A DNA stretch of 64,000 bases from Nocardioides sp. L-11A. Its GTDB lineage: Bacteria > Actinomycetota > Actinomycetes > Propionibacteriales > Nocardioidaceae. Position 1 is the first letter of the stretch. Every line of letters begins with the position of its first letter. The translations under genes and the position numbers were made by a program. Under the pieces are notes generated by a model. The model saw only the letters and a list, made by a program, of their open reading frames with translations, made no database searches and was not told where the DNA came from. The DNA is taken from the NCBI GenBank assembly GCA_029961745.1, contig CP124680.1, positions 310,001-374,000 of the forward strand, written 5' to 3'. Shown here in pieces: positions 8,136 to 17,700 of this stretch.

Positions 8136-9170
8136 ATGTCTGCCTCCGTCCGGCGTGTCTTGATCCACCTCGCGGCCCTCAGCCTGCCGCTCGGCGGCGC
8201 CGTCGTGCTCGCCCCGCCTGCCTCCGCGGCCGTCACGCGGAGTTGGGTGTCCGGCGTCGGCGACGACGCCAACCCCTGCTCGCGGACCGCGCCGTGCAAG
8301 ACGTTCGCCGGCGCGATCGCCCAGACGGCGGCCGGTGGCACGATCAGCGTGCTGGACCCCGGCGGCTTCGGCTCGGTGACCATCACCAAGTCGATCACGA
8401 TCGACGGCACCGGCACCAACGCCTCGATCCTCGCCACGGGCACCTCCGGCGTCCAGATCAACATCGCTGCCGGCGGCCACGTCGTGCTGCGCGATCTCGA
8501 CATCAACGGCTCCCGTGACCCGGTCGACGACTCCTGTCAGGGGACGATCGGGGTGGTGGTCCGGAACCGGACGAGCGTCACGATGGAGAACGTGCGGATC
8601 AGCGGCTTCGACCAGGGCGTCGCGACGCCGCTGAACGCCGGTGGGGCGGACGCCCGTGCCGATCTCGTCATCCGCAACAGCGAGATCGTCGACAACTGTG
8701 CGACCGGTGTCAGTGTCGAACCCGCCTCGGCGGGCCGATCGGCCCAGGTCGCGATCACCGACAGCTCGGTCGTCCGCTCCGGCGCTGGCATCCGGGTCGC
8801 GTCTGGGAGCGAGGCATGGGTCTCCCAGACGGCCATCGTCTTCAACGGCGTGGCCCTGGCCGGCGCGGGGCCGATCCACTCGCTGTGCGGCAACACGTTG
8901 GCGGGCAACGTCACGCCCTCGTCGTTCACCGACGAGCGCTGCGACAACCAGCCGCCGCCGGCGCCGCTCGCGTACTGCACGGTGCCCTCGCTGAAGAAGA
9001 AGACGGCCAGTGCGGCGAAGGCGGCGCTGACCGCCGTCGGCTGCGCGTTGGGCAAGGTCACCAAGAAGAAGGCGCCCAAGAAGCTCCGCAAGAAGGTGCT
9101 CGCGCAGTCGGTCCCCGCCGGCACCAGAGTGGCGCCCGGTACGTCGGTCGCGGTCACCCTCGGCAGGTAG
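8136..9170 (+). CDS. Secreted right-handed beta-helix protein with C-terminal PASTA-like domain
   Basis: 344 residues. A signal peptide (RRVLIHLAALSLPLGGAVVL, cleavage near ASAAV) exports it. Residues ~35-270 have the short repeating pattern of parallel beta-helix proteins (SVTITKSITIDGTGTNASI; VVLRDLDINGSR; VTMENVRISGFDQGV; DLVIRNSEIVDNCATGV), including NPCSRTAPCKTFAGAI, seen in pectate-lyase-like folds. The last ~70 residues are Lys-rich and contain VPSLKKKTASAAKAALTAVGC...AQSVPAGTRVAPGTSV, which resembles a PASTA repeat that can bind peptidoglycan. The ATG at 8136 is chosen because the upstream TTG in frame would precede the signal peptide with non-hydrophobic residues. Enzymatic activity is not evident; a surface-binding role is inference. 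Confidence 0.7.
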   Translation: MSASVRRVLIHLAALSLPLGGAVVLAPPASAAVTRSWVSGVGDDANPCSRTAPCKTFAGAIAQTAAGGTISVLDPGGFGSVTITKSITIDGTGTNASILATGTSGVQINIAAGGHVVLRDLDINGSRDPVDDSCQGTIGVVVRNRTSVTMENVRISGFDQGVATPLNAGGADARADLVIRNSEIVDNCATGVSVEPASAGRSAQVAITDSSVVRSGAGIRVASGSEAWVSQTAIVFNGVALAGAGPIHSLCGNTLAGNVTPSSFTDERCDNQPPPAPLAYCTVPSLKKKTASAAKAALTAVGCALGKVTKKKAPKKLRKKVLAQSVPAGTRVAPGTSVAVTLGR

Positions 9171-9256
9171 CCCCGCCGAGCCTCGCCCGTCGCCTACCGT
9201 CGAGGACGAGGGGCGCCGGCTTCCGGGCGTCCGCCGCGACGTGAGAGGAGCCCGTC

Positions 9257-9373
9257 ATGACCGAGGCGTGGGAGGGCGTGGTCGTCAAGAAGTCCCGCGG
9301 CCTGGACGACGGCGCGAACCTGTATCGGCGCCTGAAGGTCCGCACGACCGACGGATCGGTCGCGAAGGTCTGA
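9257..9373 (+). CDS. Very small protein, probably a shortened copy of a larger actinobacterial family
   Basis: A 38-residue frame, preceded by a good Shine-Dalgarno sequence (AGAGGAG at 9244-9250, 6 nt before ATG). It begins MTEAWEGVVVKKSRGLDDGA and ends ...LKVRTTDGSVAKV. From memory, actinobacteria have a family starting WEGVVVKKSR...NLYRR that continues for a further 30-40 residues after the KV. Here a TGA follows at once, and the next codons do not resemble that continuation in any frame I tried. It may be a natural micro-protein or a 3'-truncated remnant. It lies between two secreted-protein genes on the same strand. Function unknown. Confidence 0.5.
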   Translation: MTEAWEGVVVKKSRGLDDGANLYRRLKVRTTDGSVAKV

Positions 9374-9425
9374 CGCCAAGCGGTCCGCAAGCCCGCCGCA
9401 AGCGCCCCCGGCGACCCTCGGGGGC

Positions 9426-10610
9426 ATGAGAAGACATCTCCTCCCCGTCCTCGCCCTGGCGCTCGCGCTCCCCGCGAGCGTCGGCATCTCCGCCAGCGCC
9501 GAGGCCGCCAAGCCGCGGTGCGGCGGCGCCAAGGCGACCATCGTGGGCACCAACAAGGCCGACAGGATCAAGGGCACCAAGAAGCGTGACGTGATCGTGG
9601 CGCGCGGCGGCAACGACCGGATCAAGGGTCTCGGCGGCAACGACGTCATCTGCGGTGGTGGCGGCAACGACACGATCGACGGCGGTGCCGGCCAGGACTG
9701 GGTGCACGGCGGCGCCGGCCGGGACCTGATCGCGTTGGGGCCGGGCAACGGCGGCATCGGGTACGGCGACGCGGGCGACGACACGATGGCGACCGGTGCC
9801 CCCGGGCAGGCGCTGTACGGCGGCGAAGGCAACGACCTGCTCAAGACCTCGTGGCCGGTGACCCTGGTCAACGGGGAGGGCGGTGACGACACGCTGATCG
9901 GTGGCCCCGACGCGGACCAGCTCAACGGCGGCGACGGCAACGACCACGTCTCCGGTGGCGGCGGCGACGACGTCCAGCTCAACGGCGGTTTCGGGGTCGA
10001 CACGTGCGACGGCGGCCCGGGTCGCGACCAGTGCAACGGCGGCGCGCCGGGGGGTCCGGAGAACTCACCGGGCGATCCGGACATCTGCACCGCGGAGGTG
10101 ATGCGGTCGTGCCGCGGCGACGCGCTGCCCGAACGGTGGGCCGGCGCGATCTCGGGCGTGACCCGACTCGAGCCCGCCCCCGGCATCGTCGAGCTCGCGA
10201 CCTGGACCCTCGACGTGATCGTGGTGAAGGACCAGGACTTCAACGGCGAGATCTTCTACCGGCTCGAGGAGGCCGAGGGGACGTACTCCGCCACGCGGGC
10301 GAGCACCTGCAGCTTCGACAGCTCCGGGCCGTTCGACGAGGCCGAGCTGTGGGCCGACCTCCGGGTGCGCAAGGAAGGCACCGGGTTCTACTTCGAGCTC
10401 GGCGGCCCCGAGCTGCTGGAGGTCACCCTGGTCTGTCCGGAGAGCCAGCGCGTCCACCTCGCCTCGCTGCTCACCGGCGGGCGGGTGCTCGAGGGCGTCC
10501 GCAACCCGGAGACCGGACGGATCGTCGGCGGGTCGCGCCTCGACCTCGCGGACAACTTCTACCGTGAGTGGCAGTTCGACCTGGCGCCCGTCACCCCGGG
10601 CCTCCCGTAG
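9426..10610 (+). CDS. Secreted RTX-like calcium-binding repeat protein
   Basis: 394 residues. The signal peptide is RRHLLPVLALALALPASVG...ASAEA. Residues ~35-215 carry glycine/aspartate nonapeptide repeats of the hemolysin type (GGNDRIKGLGGNDVICGGGG, GNDTIDGGAG, GDDTLIGGPDADQLNGGDGN), which form Ca2+-binding beta-rolls. The C-terminal ~170 residues are a separate acidic domain (ALPERWAGAISGVTRL...) that I do not recognise; it has few Cys and ends PVTPGLP. There is no LPXTG or anchor segment, so it is probably released. A 7-bp hairpin (9404-9410 with 9419-9425) directly abuts the ATG and no clear Shine-Dalgarno sequence is present, which could dampen translation. Function beyond calcium binding is not apparent. 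Confidence 0.78.
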   Translation: MRRHLLPVLALALALPASVGISASAEAAKPRCGGAKATIVGTNKADRIKGTKKRDVIVARGGNDRIKGLGGNDVICGGGGNDTIDGGAGQDWVHGGAGRDLIALGPGNGGIGYGDAGDDTMATGAPGQALYGGEGNDLLKTSWPVTLVNGEGGDDTLIGGPDADQLNGGDGNDHVSGGGGDDVQLNGGFGVDTCDGGPGRDQCNGGAPGGPENSPGDPDICTAEVMRSCRGDALPERWAGAISGVTRLEPAPGIVELATWTLDVIVVKDQDFNGEIFYRLEEAEGTYSATRASTCSFDSSGPFDEAELWADLRVRKEGTGFYFELGGPELLEVTLVCPESQRVHLASLLTGGRVLEGVRNPETGRIVGGSRLDLADNFYREWQFDLAPVTPGLP

Positions 10611-10624
10611 CCCGCCCCGGCGCT

Positions 10625-10687
10625 CGTCGTACCCGGCATTCCGGTCGCGCATCCGCCGTCAGGGGGACCCGGATGCCGGGTACGACG
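10625..10687. repeat. 15-bp perfect inverted repeat after the RTX-like gene
   Basis: CGTCGTACCCGGCAT (10625-10639) and its exact complement ATGCCGGGTACGACG (10673-10687) flank a 33-nt spacer. A few more bases next to the arms almost pair. It lies 15 nt after the stop at 10610 in a ~250-bp gap that otherwise shows nothing coding. It may end transcription, or be an operator pair for the gene starting at 10862. Confidence 0.45.
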
Positions 10688-10861
10688 GCGGTCGGGCCCG
10701 CCCTCACCGCCGCCGAGTCCTGTTCACCCGGCCGTCGTCCGGCGGTCGGCGACCGTGCAGGCGCCCGCCACCACGACCCGCTGTGCTCTGCACCGCCCCG
10801 GCGGCCGCCGGGGCGTGGTGGCAGGGCTCCCCGAGTCGTGCGTCGATCGAAGCGAGGGTTC

Positions 10862-11629
10862 ATGCGCGCGTGCCTGCGGGGAGCCGTCCTGTCTCTGGGG
10901 ATCGTGACGGCGACCACCGGCGTCGACTCGGCGGCTGCCGCGGGTCCCCACGCGCCCGACACCGTGTCGGCGCATCCCTTCGGGGACCCGCAGACCGCTG
11001 ACATCACGACGACGGCGCAGGGCGTGCAGGTGCGGTGGCAGGCGGCACCGGACGACGTGACCGCACTGGCGATGCATCTCGGCGTGCTCGCCGAGATGCG
11101 CACCTACGTCTTCCAGGACGGGGCGCTGGTCCCGGCCGAGTCCGACGACTCCGACGGGGTCGTGCTCGCCGGGGCGCCGGCCTTCGCGACGTACCTGCTG
11201 GAGCATGTCGCCGTCACCGTCGGTGGTCGCGCGTGCACGGGTGCGCTCGAGCCGCTCGCGGACGTGATCGCCGAGGGTGCCACGCTGAGCTTCGACTGCG
11301 GCGGCCCGGTCCGGGCCGCCGACGTCGAACTGGACCTGCTGGTCGACCTGCACGAGTCCTATCGGACGCTGGCGACCGGACCGACCGGGCAGCGCGCCGC
11401 CTACTCGGCGGCCGAACGCGTGCACGCCTGGACGTTCCCGGCCGCCCCGGCGGGTATGACCGGAGGCAACGCCTCCGCGGCCGACGCCGACGGGTCGGGA
11501 GGGGCCGGAGGGTCCGGCAGGAGCGCACTGGTCCAGCTCGGCGGTGTGATCGGCGGGGCGGTGGCCTTCCTCGGCATGATCCTGGCGTGGCGTCGCCGAC
11601 GGACGCGGACCACAACTGTTCACCGCTGA
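10862..11629 (+). CDS. Exported protein with one C-terminal membrane anchor, unknown function
   Basis: 255 residues. It has an N-terminal signal peptide (RACLRGAVLSLGIVTATTGV...AAAAG), an extracytoplasmic domain, a Gly/Ser-rich linker (DADGSGGAGGSGRS) and one C-terminal transmembrane segment (GGVIGGAVAFLGMILAW) followed by RRRRTRT. It therefore sits in the membrane with its body outside. The middle part (ATYLLEHVAVTVGGRACTG...VELDLLVDLHESYRT) faintly recalls the N-terminal external domain of HupE/UreJ-like proteins, but the multi-pass part of those is missing. Two cysteines could form one disulfide. The ATG at 10862 is preceded by GCGAGGG. It precedes the giant metallophosphoesterase gene on the same strand, 140 nt upstream. 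Confidence 0.55.
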   Translation: MRACLRGAVLSLGIVTATTGVDSAAAAGPHAPDTVSAHPFGDPQTADITTTAQGVQVRWQAAPDDVTALAMHLGVLAEMRTYVFQDGALVPAESDDSDGVVLAGAPAFATYLLEHVAVTVGGRACTGALEPLADVIAEGATLSFDCGGPVRAADVELDLLVDLHESYRTLATGPTGQRAAYSAAERVHAWTFPAAPAGMTGGNASAADADGSGGAGGSGRSALVQLGGVIGGAVAFLGMILAWRRRRTRTTTVHR

Positions 11630-11769
11630 TTCGGCGACTGGCCCGAACCTGCCGGGCGCCGGTTCATCCGTCCTCGATGAGGTGCTCCTCGGGTGCGCGT
11701 CCCCCCGGGGACGCTCGGGCGCGCCTTCCAGCCCCTTCATGCCGTCGTCGATGTGAGGACCCTCCCCCC

Positions 11770-14700
11770 ATGAACATCCCGGCACTGCGCCGTGTTCTCG
11801 TCACCGCCCTCTCGGCTGCGGTCGCCGCCGGCGCCCTGGCCGTGACAGCGCCGTCCGCGGAGGCCGCGGACCCGACGTTGATCAGCACCGCGACCACGAC
11901 CTGGCGCTACCTGGACGACGGCACCGATCCCGCGGCGGGCCTCCCCGATCGCACCGACTGGGCCGACCCGGGCTTCGACGACACCGCGTGGCGGAGCGCG
12001 AAGGGTTCCTTCGGCGCGAAGAACGGCGCCCTGGCGAGCGTGAGCGGGTTCGTGCCGAACACGCTCCTGACCCAGTACAAGCCGGGCGGCACCACCGACA
12101 TCGAGGCATTCTTCTTCCGTACCGAGGTCACCGTCCCGCCCGGCGCTCTCGCCGGGGTCACCTCGCTCGCCGCAGCCATCCGGTACGACGACGCGGCCAC
12201 CGTCTACGTCAACGGCACCCGGGTCGCCGGCTTCGACGACGCGTCGATCACCGCCAACCTCAGCTACGGCGGCTCCAACGCCGATGTCCCGAAGCTGGCC
12301 GAGTTCACCATGCCCGTCAGCGCGTTCCACGAGGGTGCCAACACGATCGCGGTCGAGCTGCACCAGGGCCGGGCCAGCAGCTCGGACATCTACCTCGACT
12401 TCGTCAGTGCGAGCCTGAGCACGGCGGTCGCGCCGGCCGTCAGCGACGTCATCCTCAACATCGGGGCCGACGAGAAGCAGCGCAACGTGAACTGGTACTC
12501 CACCGGGTCGGCGGCCCAGAGCGTGCAGTACCTGCCCGCCGCCGACCTGGTGGGTGGCGCGTTCCCCGCCACCGGCGCCGAAGCGGTCACCTCCGTCCCC
12601 AGTCCGGCCAACGAAGCGGGGAAGACGGCGCACAAGGCGACGCTCGGCGGACTCTCGCCGAGCACCGAGTACGCCTATCGGGTCGGCACCGACGGCGCCT
12701 GGTCCGACATCGCGACCTTCACGACGGGGGACTTCGACAACAACTACGACTTCATCTACGTGGGCGATCCGCAGATCGGCTCCTCCGGCAACGTCGCGAA
12801 CGACAGTGCGGGCTGGGCGGACACCCTGGCGAAGGCGTCGATCCAGGTGCCGACCGCCGAATGGCTGCTCTCGGCCGGCGACCAGGTGGACTCGGCCGCC
12901 AACGAGCAGCAGTACGACGGCTTCCTCTCCCCCCACCAGGTCACCGAGCTGGCCACGTCGACCACGGTCGGGAACCACGAGGCCGGGAGTCGCTCGACCT
13001 ACTACCAGCACTACAACCTGCCGAACTACGACGAGGCCAGCGGCGACTACTGGTACACCTACGGGGACACGCTCTTCCTCAACCTCGACAGCAACTTCAA
13101 CACCGAGGCCCAGCGTGCCGCCCACGTCGCGTGGATGGAGGCGACCATCGCCGCCAACCCCGACACGACGTGGCAGGTCGTGGTGATGCACCACGCGCTC
13201 TACTCGTCCGGTCCCCACGCGACCGACAGCGACGTGCTCCAGCGTCGTGCCTACTTCCCCGACCAGTTCAAGCGCCTGGGCATCGACCTCGCGCTCGCCG
13301 GTCACGACCACGTCTACACCCGCAGCCACCCCATGGACGGGGGCACGCCGGCACCGCTGCCGGCCGACGCACCCGCCGAGATCCAGGCCGGCCAGGGCAA
13401 GATCCTCTACCTGACCGCGAGCTCGGCGTCGGGAAGCAAGTACTACGGCAACTCCAACGCGGGAGCCTCCTGGGTCGCCGTCACGAGCCAGCCCAACGTC
13501 CCGCAGTTCACCCGCGTCTCGGTCAGCGACGCCGAGATCGGTCTCACCACCTATCGCACCGACACGATGGCGGTCGTCGACGAGATCACGCTCCTCGCCC
13601 CTGACGACGGCCCGGAGGTGCCGGCGGACTGGAGGGTGCCCGAGGCGCGCCAGCGATTGCCGTTCGCGGTGCGCGGCGAGGGGCTCTCCGGTCCGGTCAC
13701 GGGCTTCCCGGTGCTCCTCACGTTCGATGACGACGATCTGGACTTCGCCGTCGCCGATCCCGACCGTCTGGTCTTCACGGCCGGTGACGACCCGACGCCG
13801 CTGCCCTATCAGGTCGAGCGGTGGGACCGGGCCGGTACGTCGGTGTGGGTGCGGGTCCCGCGCGTCGACGCCACCGGGTCCGAGGTCGAGCTGTACTTCG
13901 ACGGCGCACCGCAGAACACGACCACCGCCACGGACGTGTGGGACGACGACTACATCGCCGTCCACCACTTCGCGTCGCCGAGCGGCGACTTCCCGGACGC
14001 GACGGCCAACGGCTGGGCCGGGAGCACGACGGGCTCGGCGTCGGTCTACGGCGCTCCGAGCGAGAGCGGCACGCCGGCGTACCAGATCACCGGTGCCGGC
14101 ACCTACGTCGACTACGGCACGGCGATGGCCGCGGACGCGACGGAGCAGGTCACCTTCTCCACGTCGATCCTGATCGACCCGGCGCAGTGCACGGCGAGCG
14201 ACACCGGCTACCGGGTGATCGCCGGCCGTGACGTCGGGGGCGGGAAGGTCGCCGGGGAGACCTACTCACTGGTCTGCTACCAGGGCAAGGTCTTCCCCCG
14301 CTTCGTCGTCGACAACGTCGGAGTCAACGCCAGCGGTGGCAATGCGCTCGCCTCGGCGGCCTGGTCGCCGGGCTGGCACGACGTGACCACGACCTTCGAC
14401 GGCACCACCATCCGCACCTACGTCGACGGCGAGCAGGCCGCGGCCCATGCCATCAGCGGCGCCATCGGAGACGGGCTGGCCCCGCCGCGATTCGTCGTCG
14501 ACGGCTACTCCAACACGCCCGGAGGCGTGAAGATGAGCATCGACGAGATGCGCCTGTCGCGCGTCGCCCGCAGCGCGGACTGGATCAAGGCCGAGTCGCT
14601 GGCGCGCTCGGGGCGACTCACCACCGTCGGTCAGGTCGAGTCCGCCGGGCAGCTGCAGCTCTCGGTCACCTCGCCCGCGGAGGGCGCCGTCCTCCCCGAA

Positions 14701-17700
14701 GGCGACATCGCGCTCGCCGGGACGACCAGCAGCGCCGAGGTCACCTACGCCGTCGACGGCGCCGACCCCGTGTCCCTGGGCCAGGTGAACGGCGCCTATG
14801 CAGCGACCCTGGCCGGTCTGGAGCCAGGCACCCACACCGTGGTGGTCACCGCCACCGCCGGTGACAGCCAGAAGTCGGTCACCCGTCGCTTCAGCGTTGC
14901 CGCCGTCGCCCCGGAGGGAGCGCCGCGACTCTCGCTGACCGACGGCGACCTCGTCTCGGGCACCATCGACATCGTCGCCAGCCGCCCCGGCGGCGACGCG
15001 GACGGTGACGTGGCCATCGAGGTCGACGGAGAGCCGCTCGAGGTCCGCGCGGCCGAGGAGACCGCCCAGGCGGTGTTCGACGTGTCGGGCTGGCAGACCG
15101 GCTTCGTGCAGGACGTCCGGGTCAACGGCGAGTCGATCCATCCGCCCCGCACCGACGTCAACGGCACGCTGCGCCTCGACATCCCCGAGGGCATCCTGCG
15201 CGAGGGGGCGAACACGCTGCGGATCAGCACCGGCAGCTCCGCCCGTCCCGAGGACACCGCCGCCAACAACGACGACTTCACCATCACCGACCCGCGTCTG
15301 GAGCTGGGCAACAGCGGCACGGTGCTGCGCGACCCGGCGGTCGACCCGGCCGCGCCGCTGTTCATCGGCGACGGGTTCCCCGCGGGCACGGCCAACCCCA
15401 CGGTCTACTTCCGCGAGTTCACGCTGACCGTCGAACCGGGAGCGCTGACGACGTACGCCGCCACCTGGGACACCTCCCTGGGCGCGGACGGCCGACACAC
15501 CGTCGCCGCCACCACCGAGGGCGGGACGACCACCGCTGCGGTCGACGTCGACAACACCGCGCCGACGGTGACCTTCCACGAGCCCGTCGACGGCGGGCGC
15601 TACAAGGGATCCTTCACCGTCGACGTCCGCGCCGAGGACCCCCATGAGGTGGACACCCTGACGCTCGACCTCGACGGCGAGCCGGTCGCCCAGGGGACGG
15701 TGGTCGACGTCGACACGCTCGGCCCCGGTGAGCACACGCTGACCGCGCACGCCGTGGACAAGCTCGGCAACACCGTCGACGTTCCGGTCACCTTCGACAC
15801 GGTCGGCAATGCGCCGAACGAGCCGGGTGACCCGCGACCCGCCGACGGAGCGACGGGGGTCGACCCCGCCGGGACCGAGCTCTCGGTCACCGCGACCGAT
15901 CCTGCCGGGGACGCCCTCGACGTGGAGTTCCTGCGCGGCTACCAGGGAGGCGTCAGCGAGGTCGCCGAGGGCGCCACCAAGGCGGCCCTGCCGGGCCGCA
16001 CCGCCGGCACCGCGGCGACCGCGGACGCCTTGGCCGCGGCCGACGGGACGTCGTTGACCACCGCCGGCGAGCGCTCGTACCCGTTCCAGCGGTTCGAGGT
16101 CGACGTGCCGACGGACCTCGCCGGCGACGAGTTCACCGTGACCTGGCGCGGCGCGGTCCCCGACGGCGACCGCGCGGCCCTGTCGGTCTGGGACCACGCC
16201 GCCGACCGCTGGCAGCTGCTGGCGGAGGGCACGGGCAGCGACCTGACCCTCGAGGCGGCCGCGTCGGTCGCGGACACCGTGCGCGACGGGACCGCGACCG
16301 TGCTGGTCCAGGACGTTCCCGAGGTCGTGCTCGACGACGACGACGTGACGACGATCTCCTGGCTGACCGACACGCAGTACTACGCGGCTCGCGAGACCGC
16401 GACGTACGAGGCTCAGATCAAGTGGACGCTGGACCACCGGATCAGCGACGACATCGCCTACGGCGTGCACACCGGCGACCTCGTCGACGCCGGCTCGTCG
16501 GTCGCGCAGTGGCAGAACGCCAGCAGAGCCCATGAGCCCTGGGACGCCGCGGGCTTCCCGTACGGGGTCGTGCCCGGGAACCACGACATCGCGAGCGGCC
16601 AGTACGAGACCTATCGCACCTACTTCGGTGCCGCGCGGTTCCAGGACAACCCGTGGTACGGCGGCACCAACCAGGACAACGTCCAGCACTACGACGTGTT
16701 CTCGACCCCGGACGCCGACTACCTCTTCCTCTACGTCGACTGGTCGCTCTCCCAGGACGAGATCGACTGGGCGAACGAGGTCATCGCGTCCCATCCGGAC
16801 CACAACGTGGTGATCGGCACGCACCAGTACCTGCTCAACGGCGGCTCCTACGTCACGCCCGGCCAGACGATCTTCGACGAGATCGTGCTGCCGAACGCCA
16901 ACGTGAAGATGATCCTGTCGGGGCACACGCCCGGTGTGGCGATGAACGTGAAGCGACCCAGTGCCGGACGGGTGGTCGTGGAGGTCATGCAGGACTCGCA
17001 GGCGGTCGGGTACGCCGGCGACGGCTGGATGCGCACCTTCGACATGGACGCCACGAACCAGACGACCACGCACCGGACCTTCTCGGTCACCAAGCCGGGC
17101 AACAACTTCGCCGGCAACGGCACCGAGTTCGTCGCGCCGGACGGCTGGAGCGGGACGTCGAACGCCGAGAACTTCACGGTGCCGATGGACATCACCCGGG
17201 CCAGCCGGGAGATCGCGACCGACGCGCTCACGGTCACGACGCGCAGCACGCAGCGGATCGGTGACGTCGTCCATGTCGAGTCCGGTGAGCGCGCCACGGT
17301 CGGCACCGGAGCACTCGACCCGGCCACGTCGTACCAGTGGTTCGCGCGCGTCACCGATGCCGACGGTCACCGGACGGACTCCCCGGTGTGGGGCTTCACC
17401 ACCGCGGACCAGGCCGAGCCGACCGCCACCTCGGTGTCGCTCGCCTTCTCCGGCGATCCGGTCGAGGGCACTGCGCTGACGTTCGCGATGGGCGTCACTC
17501 CCGCCGATGCGGCAGGCTCGGTGGAGCTGTTCGACGGGACGACCAGCCTGGGCCGGGCGGACGTGGTGTCCGGGGTGGCGGAGCTCGTGGTGAGCGATCT
17601 CGCCGAGGGCGTCCACGCGCTCAGTGCGGAGTTCACACCCGCCGACGCGACCGCCTTCGCGGGCTCGACCTCCCGCGTCCTGTCCGTCCGGATCGCACCA

